Positions 57,162 to 64,000 of a DNA stretch of 64,000 nucleotides are shown piece by piece (the stretch's first letter is position 1; each line of letters starts with the position of its first letter). The stretch spans positions 1 to 64,000 of the forward strand of contig CAYOWK010000009.1 in the NCBI GenBank assembly GCA_964407665.1. Reading direction: 5' to 3'. This DNA comes from CAYOWK01 sp964407665. Lineage in GTDB: Bacteria; Pseudomonadota; Alphaproteobacteria; Caulobacterales; Hyphomonadaceae. The notes beneath the pieces are model-generated. The model was not told where the DNA came from, made no database searches, and was given only the letters and a program-made list of their open reading frames with translations. Made by a program: the position numbers and the translations under genes.

Positions 57162-57174
57162 GCGTCGCGCTGGA

Positions 57175-58569
57175 CTATCCGGCGGCTGGCCGGACCGGGA
57201 TCGGAAGTCCCAGCCAGCGGCGCGCCGCCGGCCAGTGCTTCAGGACGCCCCATTCCAGCGCCGCAATGGCGATCAGGCAGATCCCCAGAACGGGGAGCAG
57301 CAGCCCCGCCACGACGATGATGGCGCCGAGCGTCATGCCGATGCGATTGTCTGGTATCGGGGGCGGAGCGCCAAGGACGCCAGCGGGCGCACGGCTACGC
57401 CACATGACGAAGGCGCTGACGCAGAGCGTCACCAGGCCCAGAGCCGTGAGCAGGGCGAGGATCTGGTTGAGCGGTCCAAAGAGCTGGCCCTCGTGCGCGG
57501 CGATCCCCACGGCGACGATCTGGTCGATGATGTGCTTGTCCGAGAAGCCTTGCCGCGAAACGACCTCGCCCGTTTCAGGAGACAGGAAAACGGTGGCGGC
57601 CTGTGGCCGGTTGGCGGCGTCAGACTTCACCTGCCAGTAGGGCGACTTGGCCGACGGCGGCTGGATCAGAACCGGCGGCGCGAGATTCATCGTGGCAGCG
57701 TTCGCAACCACGTCGTCCAGCGAGACGGCGGTATGGGTCATGCCCGCGTGATTCATGCCGGCATGGCCTGAATCTTCAGCGGCATGGTGGGCGTGCTCGT
57801 CCGCTGAGGAGGTGAACCAGTCCGTCGACACGGGCGCTGTCCCTGTCCACTCGCGGACCTGCTTGAAGGAAGCGCCCCAGACGGTCGCCCACGGCATGCC
57901 GGTCGAGAGCAGGAAGAGGGCGAACACGGACACCCAGACGCCCGTGACGGCGTGGATGTCGCGCCAGAAGCGTTTCGGTCCCTCGTCGAGACGCGGATAG
58001 AGGACGCCGCCGAGCCCGCGTGCGTTACGCGGCCACCACAGATAGAGGCCCGTGAGCACCATGACGATGGCCCAGCTGGCGGCAAGCTCGACGAGGTAGG
58101 AGCCCTTCGGGCCGAGCAGGAGTTCGCCGTGCATCTTGAAGACGATACGACGGAAGCGGTCTTCCTCGCTGACGGATTTCAGGATCTCGAGCGTGTCCGG
58201 ATGGACGTAGACGCGCGTGCGGGCGCCCTGTTCGCTGACCACGACGCGCGCGGCCTGGTCGGGATGCTCTGGCAGGATGACAGACGACAGGGTGGAGCCC
58301 GGGACGCTCGCGGTTGCGGTCTCGACGATGGCGGCCTGGGTTGCGGGCTCTCCCGAGCGCTCCAGGACGAGGAGGTCGCGATCGATCCAGTCCTCGATCT
58401 GCGGCCGGAACAGATAGGCCGAGCCCGTCAGCGCCAGCGCGATTACAAAGGGGATGCAGAAGAGCCCGGCATAGAAATGCCAGCGCCAGAGCATGCGGTA
58501 GAGACGGGCGGTCTTCGCCGGGTCGCGCGCAGCGGAGGTGCTGTCGGGGGCGGATTGAGAGACGCTCAT
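57175..58569 (-). CDS. PepSY-associated membrane protein (possible metal reductase)
   Basis: This 464-residue protein starts at ATG 58569, 7 nt after GGAGG; the in-frame ATG 12 nt earlier would use that site as codons. It has the PepSY_TM plan: first membrane helix with LWRWHFYAGLFCIPFVIALA, then PepSY repeats, KMHGELLLGPKGSYLVELAA, RFWRDIHAVTGVWVSVFALF, and a C-terminal membrane pair. A His/Met-rich stretch (DEHAHHAAEDSGHAG) in the periplasmic loop suggests metal binding. Members act in iron or copper handling next to siderophore receptors. DUF2946 lies upstream in the same direction. Confidence 0.85.
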   Translation of the reverse strand: MSVSQSAPDSTSAARDPAKTARLYRMLWRWHFYAGLFCIPFVIALALTGSAYLFRPQIEDWIDRDLLVLERSGEPATQAAIVETATASVPGSTLSSVILPEHPDQAARVVVSEQGARTRVYVHPDTLEILKSVSEEDRFRRIVFKMHGELLLGPKGSYLVELAASWAIVMVLTGLYLWWPRNARGLGGVLYPRLDEGPKRFWRDIHAVTGVWVSVFALFLLSTGMPWATVWGASFKQVREWTGTAPVSTDWFTSSADEHAHHAAEDSGHAGMNHAGMTHTAVSLDDVVANAATMNLAPPVLIQPPSAKSPYWQVKSDAANRPQAATVFLSPETGEVVSRQGFSDKHIIDQIVAVGIAAHEGQLFGPLNQILALLTALGLVTLCVSAFVMWRSRAPAGVLGAPPPIPDNRIGMTLGAIIVVAGLLLPVLGICLIAIAALEWGVLKHWPAARRWLGLPIPVRPAAG

Positions 58570-58710
58570 TTGCGCCTCCATGGTGTCAGGCTCGCGCAGG
58601 CGCGGCCCCGATGGGGGGCGGTCGGAAACAAACAGGGCATTTGGGGGGGACCATGAAATGACGTCAGGACGGTCCGGTCCCGCAGGCGGGACGGACGGGC
58701 GGATCCGGGT

Positions 58711-59106
58711 TCAGATCAGGGCGGGCGGTCCAGTCGGCGGCGCGTTAGGCTGTAGGGCCGAGGCTGTAAGAGCCAGCGGCGCGCCAAAGTTCCGATATTC
58801 GAAGGCGTAAACGGCTGCGGAGGAGGCTACCGACGGCGAGGCGTCTGGGAGGATCGATCCGCCGGCCGGCGCGAACGGGCAGTCGGTGGTCTCGCCTTCG
58901 TGGTCGGAAGGCGCTCCGTCTGGCAGGTCCATGATTGCGAGTTCGTGGCCCGGGGTCGCCGAGCACATCACCACCGCGATCTTGCCGGAGGTCGCATCGA
59001 TGCCCGGCATGAAGCCGGCTGGCACCAGCGCGCGACACAGGACCGCCGCCAGGACGAAGGCCGTCATGGCGTGGGCGAAGACTGCGATGATCCTGCCGAC
59101 GATCAT
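58711..59106 (-). CDS. DUF2946-type membrane-anchored protein
   Basis: This 131-residue protein starts at ATG 59106. The N-terminal membrane helix, ALVPAGFMPG, VMCSATPGHE and the TTDCPFA motif follow DUF2946 proteins. These occur with copper- or iron-related genes. The gene ends 141 nt before the PepSY gene, so the two may share a transcript. The gap shows nothing else of note. Confidence 0.75.
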   Translation of the reverse strand: MIVGRIIAVFAHAMTAFVLAAVLCRALVPAGFMPGIDATSGKIAVVMCSATPGHELAIMDLPDGAPSDHEGETTDCPFAPAGGSILPDASPSVASSAAVYAFEYRNFGAPLALTASALQPNAPPTGPPALI

Positions 59107-59192
59107 GCCGACGCCATAGCGTGGAACCGGAAAGGACGCCAGCGTAGCGCCGCAGGCTAGCCATCACAGGATCGCGCGGACGCCTCAGCGGA

Positions 59193-59897
59193 TCAGAACA
59201 GCTCGCCCTGCGAGGGGGGCTTTGGGTTGGGGTTGCGCGGGCGGGGCGGCTGCTTGCGCGGGTCCTCGACGGACATGTCCCAGGCGCCGGCGTCGTCGAA
59301 GGTGCGCACCAGGGCCTTGACGTCGATCATCGGCGCGCGGACCTCGCCCAGCCAGAGCGGCCAGTCGTCCGGCTGCAGAATGAGCGGCATGCGGTCGGTG
59401 ATGCGGGAGATCAGGGGATTGGCCGCTGTAGTGATCTGGACGAACTCGCGTTCGGGGCCGCGCCCGCCGTCGAAGATGTCGTAGATCACGGCCATGCCAA
59501 GCGGCGCGCCGTCACGGGGGTGGATGGTCCACTGGCGTGTCCAGGTGCGGTCGGCAGGTGCGCCGTCGTGATAGCTGACGGGTATCTCCTCGCCCTCGTT
59601 GAAGGTCCCTGCGACGACGATGCCGCGCCGGAAGCGGAAGGCCGTGGCGAAGGTGCGATCGACCGTCTCGCCGCGGGCGTGCATGTGGCGGGGCGTGCGC
59701 TGACCGGTGAGCAGTCGGTTGGTGTAGCCCCAGACCATGGGGCGGACGATGCGCTGGCCATCCTCGTCCAGGTGGATGACTGGCAGGGCGTTCATGGGCG
59801 TGAACGTGCGCTGCCCCTCACCGGGAGATGAGGGAAGGAAGCTGGAATACTCCACCAGCTGCGACCAGGAGAGCATCTGGGTGAACTTGCCGCACAT
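59193..59897 (-). CDS. Divergent SRAP (YedK/HMCES-like) protein
   Basis: This 234-residue protein starts at ATG 59897. Cys2 (MCGKF), which in this family cross-links to abasic sites, is kept. Other active-site positions differ: the Asn of NAR-x-ET is His (MHARGET), the FEW motif is FNE, and the His of IHDR is Thr (RITDRMPLIL). The fold signature is still clear. The C-terminus is a Pro/Arg-rich tail. It may protect abasic sites in single-stranded DNA with altered chemistry, or have another role. Confidence 0.8.
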   Translation of the reverse strand: MCGKFTQMLSWSQLVEYSSFLPSSPGEGQRTFTPMNALPVIHLDEDGQRIVRPMVWGYTNRLLTGQRTPRHMHARGETVDRTFATAFRFRRGIVVAGTFNEGEEIPVSYHDGAPADRTWTRQWTIHPRDGAPLGMAVIYDIFDGGRGPEREFVQITTAANPLISRITDRMPLILQPDDWPLWLGEVRAPMIDVKALVRTFDDAGAWDMSVEDPRKQPPRPRNPNPKPPSQGELF

Positions 59898-59950
59898 GCC
59901 TGCAGTTTAGGTTTTCTGGGCGGCGGATGGAACAGGCGACTGCGGCCCGA

Positions 59951-60913
59951 TCAGGCGCGGCGGCCGGTCACCTTGCCGGCGGCGATTTTCGCGAACCAGC
60001 CCAGAGTAAAGGCTCCGCCGTGGGGGTCGTTGGCGAGGAGCTTCGCAAAGTCGAGCAGCTTGCGGGCCTTCAGCGCCTCCACGGCACGGACCATCGTATC
60101 GACATCGCGCAGGAGGCGCATGCGCTCGTCGAGGGCGCCGCGGTCGAGGCTGCGCATGCCGCGCTCGTGGCGGGCGCGGAAGGCCTGCTCGGTGGCCAGC
60201 CAGGCGACGGTGTCGGAAGGCTTCAGGCGATGCGATATCGAGCCCGCCGCACGCGTGTACCGGTATCCGGCCAGCGGGATGTAGTGCATGCGCGCACCGG
60301 CGGCGAGCAGGTCGGCGATAAGATAGTAGTCCTCGCTGTTGCGCAGCGCCGGATCGTAGCGGATGGCAAGCCGATCCAGCGTCTCGCGGCGAAGAAGCGG
60401 TTTCAGATAGCCAAGGCAGTCGCCAGACTTCATGGGCCGGTTGAAGTCGATCCACAGTTTGAGATCGATCACGCGCGGCTGGTAGAACTGGCCCGAGCGT
60501 AGAAAGTCGAGTTCGCCAAGGCGCCGACCTTCCGCGTCGACCTCGATCATGTTGTCGACGACGATGTCAGCTGCGGTTCGTTCCGCCTCAGAGACAAGCC
60601 GGGCGAGGCGGTCTGCGTCGATGGCGTCGTCGGCGTCGAGGATGGCGATAAAGCGGCCGTTCGACAGCTCGATGGCGCGGTTGCGGGCTGCCGACGGGCC
60701 TCCGTTCCGGTCGAGGCGGTCGATGCGGATGCGGGCATCGGAAGCCGAGAGGCTCTGCAGAACGGCGAAAGTGTCGTCCGGCGAGGCGTCATCTACGACG
60801 ATGACCTCGACCGTGGTCCCGGTGGAGGCAAGCGCGCTGTCGATGGCTCGCCTGATGAAGGCGCCGGCTTTCCACGCGGGGATGATCACGCTGACTTCGG
60901 GCGCGGCGGTCAT
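59951..60913 (-). CDS. Family 2 glycosyltransferase
   Basis: This 320-residue protein is read from ATG 60913, overlapping the stop of the upstream gene (ATGA). The GT-A fold shows VSVIIPAWKAGAFIRRAIDS, VIVVDDASPDDT and the metal-binding ILDADDA. The longer frame upstream is a shadow of the O-antigen ligase gene. It probably adds a sugar to a surface polysaccharide together with the neighbouring polymerase/ligase. Confidence 0.88.
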   Translation of the reverse strand: MTAAPEVSVIIPAWKAGAFIRRAIDSALASTGTTVEVIVVDDASPDDTFAVLQSLSASDARIRIDRLDRNGGPSAARNRAIELSNGRFIAILDADDAIDADRLARLVSEAERTAADIVVDNMIEVDAEGRRLGELDFLRSGQFYQPRVIDLKLWIDFNRPMKSGDCLGYLKPLLRRETLDRLAIRYDPALRNSEDYYLIADLLAAGARMHYIPLAGYRYTRAAGSISHRLKPSDTVAWLATEQAFRARHERGMRSLDRGALDERMRLLRDVDTMVRAVEALKARKLLDFAKLLANDPHGGAFTLGWFAKIAAGKVTGRRA

Positions 60914-62247
60914 CGGGTCGGTCGCCAGCCGCCGGTCTGGGCCTGATAGCCAGGGAAGGGTTGAGGGGGAATTGCCTGCGGGTCTGCCACGGGTTTTGGC
61001 TTCATGCTCGGAAGGGCGCCGCGCGCGGCGGCCACGAACAGCAGAACGAGCGTTCCCGACAGCTCGGTGTTGAGGTCGGTTTCGGTGTTCGACCGGATCA
61101 CCACGAGCGCGGTGATGATCAGGAAGAAGCCGTTGAGCGTGTTCTGGTTGAAGAGCCACGTCTTGAGGGTGTTGAACAGGCACCAGCTGGCGAGGAGGAT
61201 CGCCGCGTACATGCCCGGATAGCCAAGGTGCACGCCGATTTCGAGATAGGAGTTGTGGAAGCTGAATCGCACGAACTGCTTGTAGAAGAAGAAGGTCGTG
61301 ATCGAGCGGGCCTGGCCGATCTCCGGCCGCCAGAAGCCTTCGGCGCCGAGGCCTGTCCAGGGGTGTTCCTTGATGATCCGCCAGGCTTCATCCCACAGAT
61401 AGGTACGGCCGGTCAGGGTCGAGTCCTTGCCCAGAGCTTCGAGCAGCGCCTTGCCCGCATCCAGCTGCATGAGCCCGAACGCGACGATCAGCGCTGCGAT
61501 GAGTGCGATGGCTGCGAACATGATGACCAGCATCCGCAGGTGACGGACGCGGGCGGCGGGCTCCCAGACAAAGCGGTGGCCGAGCAGGGCCGCGGTGGCG
61601 CCGGCGGCGAACACCATCGTGGTGGCGGACTGGCTCATGTAGATGAAATAGAGCGCGATCGGCAGGCCGGCGAGCGCGATGAGCCGGTAGATCCGGCTCA
61701 TCTGCGTATCCAGGAGCAGCACCAGGCCGGACGTGTAGAGGAGGAACATGTTGATCGCGAGGAAGTTCTTCTGGCCGAAGATTCCGTTCGCGACGCCGCC
61801 GATGATGTTGGGCTGGGCGAGGCACATCAGGCCGGCGATGAATTCGACGGCGAAGTAGGTGTAGATGACCTGGCGGGGGCCGAACTTGCCGGCGAGGTAG
61901 ACGGCGACGAGGCCGGTCAGGCCCATCAGCAGTCCCTTTTTCACCGCCTCGCCAACCGACGGCGCCCAGACCGCAGAGACGGCGAAGAGGATTGGCAGCA
62001 GGAAGAGCGGCCAGCATTTTGCCAGCAGCGGCAGAAGCGTCTTGCCGTAGATGAACATGCCCGCAAGGAAGTAGGCCACCAGCAGATAGCGGATCGGCGC
62101 GGCGCCCGGCATCGGAATCGTGGTGCAGAGCACCCAGACGAACACGGCGATCTGGTCCAGCCGGCGCTCGACATGCGGGCTCAGCAGCGGCCGGGGCGCC
62201 GGCGCACCCGAGGCGAGTGGCCCCGCAGCGGCTGGGTAGGTGTTCAT
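60910..62247 (-). CDS. O-antigen ligase / exopolysaccharide polymerase family protein
   Basis: This 445-residue protein is read from ATG 62247; the frame is open to 62367 but those residues are basic and not membrane-like. About ten to twelve membrane helices are present. The family's large periplasmic loop shows GRTYLWDEAWRIIKEHPWTG and RFSFHNSYLEIGVHLGYPG, with the typical H-N-x-x-L. Such proteins polymerise or ligate lipid-linked glycans at the periplasmic side. Forms an operon with the glycosyltransferase. Confidence 0.88.
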   Translation of the reverse strand: MNTYPAAAGPLASGAPAPRPLLSPHVERRLDQIAVFVWVLCTTIPMPGAAPIRYLLVAYFLAGMFIYGKTLLPLLAKCWPLFLLPILFAVSAVWAPSVGEAVKKGLLMGLTGLVAVYLAGKFGPRQVIYTYFAVEFIAGLMCLAQPNIIGGVANGIFGQKNFLAINMFLLYTSGLVLLLDTQMSRIYRLIALAGLPIALYFIYMSQSATTMVFAAGATAALLGHRFVWEPAARVRHLRMLVIMFAAIALIAALIVAFGLMQLDAGKALLEALGKDSTLTGRTYLWDEAWRIIKEHPWTGLGAEGFWRPEIGQARSITTFFFYKQFVRFSFHNSYLEIGVHLGYPGMYAAILLASWCLFNTLKTWLFNQNTLNGFFLIITALVVIRSNTETDLNTELSGTLVLLFVAAARGALPSMKPKPVADPQAIPPQPFPGYQAQTGGWRPTR

Positions 62248-62391
62248 GGGCTGTCCGCCGGGCTGCAAACACGCACGCCCAGTCCGGACAGGATGGGCGC
62301 ATCTTCCTCTTGGTAAAGCAAACGACATACCAGAAGATGAATGGGGCCCGGCCAATTGGGCGGCCAAGACAGCGAATTCAGGGTGTTCACC

Positions 62392-63231
62392 ATGACAACA
62401 CTTGCAGTTGCCTGCGTTCAGATGCGGTCGGGAACCGACATTGCAGCCAACATCGCATCCGCCAGCGCGCTGATCCGGGAAGCGGCGGACCAGGGCGCAA
62501 CCCTGATCGGGACGCCGGAAATGACATCCCTGATGAACCGCAAGCCGGGATCTGTCTTTGCCGCATCGACCGATGAGGCGGGGGATCAGGCCCTTGCGTC
62601 GTTCCGGGACCTGGCCCGGGAGCTGGAGGTGACGCTGCTGATCGGGTCGCTGCCGATACGGGCGGACGTGGACAAGTGCGCCAACCGCAGCTTCCTCATC
62701 GGCCCCGGCGGAGAGGTGTCAGCCCGTTATGACAAGATCCACATGTTCGACGTTCAGTTGAACGCCGGCAACGTTTACCGTGAATCCGAGTCGTTTGCGG
62801 CAGGCTCGCAGGCCGTGTTGGCGACCGCAGCCGGAGCGCGGCTGGGCATGACGGTCTGCTACGATCTGCGCTTCCCGCACCTGTTCCGTGACCTCGCGAA
62901 GGCTGGCGCGGAGATCCTGGCGGTCCCGGCGGCGTTCACCCGCATCACCGGCGAGGCCCATTGGCATGTGCTGCTGCGTGCGCGCGCCATCGAGACGGGA
63001 TGTTTCGTGATCGCGCCGGCACAGGGCGGGCGGCACGAGGACGGCCGGGAAACGTATGGGCACAGCCTGATCATCGCACCTTGGGGCGAGATCGTCGCCG
63101 AGGCCGATCATGCGGAGCCCGGGGTGATTGTCGCCATGCTCGATCTCGATCAGGTCGCAGCGGCCAGGGCCAAGATTCCGGCGCTGACCCATGACCGGGC
63201 CTATGCGGCGCCGGGCCTGGGAGACGCCTGA
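62392..63231 (+). CDS. Carbon-nitrogen hydrolase, Nit1-like (deaminated glutathione amidase type)
   Basis: This 279-residue protein starts at ATG 62392. The nitrilase triad is complete: Glu 43 (GTPEM), Lys 115 (YDKIHMFD), Cys 156 (TVCYDLRFP). KIHMFDVQL and CYDLRFPHLFR are typical for the Nit1/NitFhit branch, which removes deaminated glutathione. The gene is divergent from the polysaccharide operon and 2 nt ahead of the ModE-like gene. Confidence 0.9.
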   Translation: MTTLAVACVQMRSGTDIAANIASASALIREAADQGATLIGTPEMTSLMNRKPGSVFAASTDEAGDQALASFRDLARELEVTLLIGSLPIRADVDKCANRSFLIGPGGEVSARYDKIHMFDVQLNAGNVYRESESFAAGSQAVLATAAGARLGMTVCYDLRFPHLFRDLAKAGAEILAVPAAFTRITGEAHWHVLLRARAIETGCFVIAPAQGGRHEDGRETYGHSLIIAPWGEIVAEADHAEPGVIVAMLDLDQVAAARAKIPALTHDRAYAAPGLGDA

Positions 63232-63233
63232 CC

Positions 63234-63578
63234 ATGCCGGCCTCGATCGAGATCAAGACACGTATCGTCCATGGCGGCCAGCGCGCCTTGGGGCCGGGCA
63301 AGGCCGATCTGTTGGAGCGGATCGGGACCGAAGGCTCGATCTCGGCTGCGGCCCGCGCCATGGGCATGAGCTACAGCCGGGCGTGGGCGCTGGTCGAGGA
63401 AATGAACGGCTGTTTCCGCGAGCCGCTGGTGGCCGCCAAGACGGGCGGCCGCAAAGGCGGGGGCGCCGAACTGACCCCGTTCGGCGCGGACATCCTCTCG
63501 CTCTATCGCCGCATGCAGGCGAAGCTCGATCAGGATGCCGCGAGGTTTTTTGACGAGTTCAGGCAGCAGTTGAAGTAG
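63234..63578 (+). CDS. ModE-like winged-helix regulator (DNA-binding domain only)
   Basis: This 114-residue protein starts at ATG 63234. The winged helix of ModE/LysR type is clear: LLERIGTEGSISAAARAMGM, SYSRAWALVEEMN, and FREPLVAAKTGGRKGGGAEL. It lacks the molybdate-binding MOP domains of full ModE, so it may not sense molybdate. Probably co-transcribed with the amidohydrolase. Confidence 0.82.
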   Translation: MPASIEIKTRIVHGGQRALGPGKADLLERIGTEGSISAAARAMGMSYSRAWALVEEMNGCFREPLVAAKTGGRKGGGAELTPFGADILSLYRRMQAKLDQDAARFFDEFRQQLK

Positions 63579-63599
63579 CGGCCCGGCAGCGAGGGGCAA

Positions 63600-64000
63600 T
63601 CAGTCCTTCGCGCGCTCGACGTAGGAGTTGTCCTCGGTGTTGACGACCACGCGGGTGCCGGCGCCGATGTGCGGCGGGACCATGATCCGCACGCCATTCG
63701 TCAGGATGGCCGGCTTGTAGGAGCTGGAGGCGGTCTGGCCCTTGGTGACCGGTTCCGTCTCGGTGATTTCCAGCGTCACGCGGGTCGGGATCTCGATCGA
63801 GACGGGGCGGCCGTCGAACATCATCAGGATGCAGGTCATGTTCTCTTCGAGAAACAGGGCGGAATCGCCCAGCATGGCGCCCGTGACCGTGATCTGTTCG
63901 TAGTTCTGGGGGTTCATGAAGACGTAGTTCTCGCCGTCCTGGTAGAGGTAGGTGTGATCGACCTCCTCCACGAAGGCGCGCTCGAGGCCGTCTGTGGTCT
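63600..64000 (-). CDS. efp: Elongation factor P (5' end outside the window)
   Basis: The frame runs from the window edge to a stop at 63600 (about 133 residues visible of roughly 188). VEEVDHTYLYQDGENYVFMN is the start of the second domain, and the end matches EF-P domain III (SSYKPAILTNGVRIMVPP, GTRVVVNTEDNSYVERAKD). EF-P rescues ribosomes stalled at polyproline. The N-terminal domain with the modified Lys is not in the window. The visible ORF with a GTG start at 63971 is only an internal piece. Confidence 0.93.
   Translation of the reverse strand, partial: TTDGLERAFVEEVDHTYLYQDGENYVFMNPQNYEQITVTGAMLGDSALFLEENMTCILMMFDGRPVSIEIPTRVTLEITETEPVTKGQTASSSYKPAILTNGVRIMVPPHIGAGTRVVVNTEDNSYVERAKD

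Noticed and set aside
55376..57253. 625-residue ORF on the minus strand
   Set aside because: Antisense shadow of the GH16 and MFS genes, with low-complexity composition typical of high-GC shadow frames.
1..64000. CRISPR array or toxin-antitoxin pair
   Set aside because: No regularly spaced repeats are visible. Several small coupled genes exist but none shows a recognisable toxin or antitoxin motif.

Overview
The window is high-GC DNA from an alphaproteobacterium. The chromosomal genes (Wsp/Che3-type chemosensory cluster, PepSY/DUF2946 pair, Nit1-type amidohydrolase, EF-P) fit the Caulobacterales/Hyphomonadaceae area, but the genus cannot be fixed from sequence alone. Roughly 1-37,593 is the right-hand part of an integrated siphovirus-type prophage (HK97-like head, long non-contractile tail). 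The rest is host chromosome. The left end of the prophage, including the integrase, lies outside the window. Its right end is a displaced tRNA-Pro 3' half at about 37,551-37,593, next to an intact host tRNA-Val.

Prophage layout. 1-1,683: a leftward early operon ending in a PD-(D/E)XK exonuclease. 1,684-3,095: an immunity region with an XRE repressor, a Cro-like regulator, a possible exclusion lipoprotein, and mirror-image PL/PR promoters. In both promoters a TTGACA box is followed after 4 nt by a GAACA-N5-TGTTC operator. 3,353-10,066: rightward early and replication genes, namely a VRR-NUC nuclease with a complete tRNA(CAT) in its coding frame, an MT-A70 methylase, a DnaB helicase, a wHTH-HNH nuclease, an O-like initiator with an AT-rich iteron stretch (candidate origin), and a DnaA-domain-IV-like protein. 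10,230-17,307: HNH, ParB-methyltransferase fusion, TerS, TerL, portal, protease and capsid. 17,369-30,525: connectors, tail tube, frameshifted tail chaperones, tape measure, tail tip proteins and a 1,699-aa tail-tip/fibre protein. 30,530-35,870: accessory and lysis genes (muramidase, nested Rz/Rz1, holin-like proteins) ending in a strong terminator. Two related membrane proteins are encoded against this flow (31.1-31.8 and 35.9-36.5 kb), with similar leaders that show the ribosome binding site in a hairpin loop.

Host part. A P-type ATPase and an NDP-forming acyl-CoA synthetase/GNAT acetyltransferase are convergent, and each has an FNR/FixK-like box upstream, which suggests low-oxygen control. 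43,359-53,107 is a tightly overlapping operon CheW-CheR(TPR)-CheW-MCP-CheA(REC)-CheB-hybrid kinase. The gene order is that of Wsp, but the output position is taken by a REC-REC-PAS-HK-REC kinase instead of a diguanylate cyclase. This resembles the Che3/CheS3 arrangement known from cyst-forming Rhodospirillum centenum. Downstream are a secreted protein of unknown function, a 760-nt intergenic region rich in palindromes, a GH16 glucanase, an MFS transporter, PepSY and DUF2946 proteins, a divergent SRAP protein, a glycosyltransferase plus O-antigen-ligase pair, a Nit-type amidohydrolase with a ModE-like regulator, and the 3' part of efp.

Coordinates and motifs were read by eye. No database search was run, so family names rest on recognised motifs and gene context.
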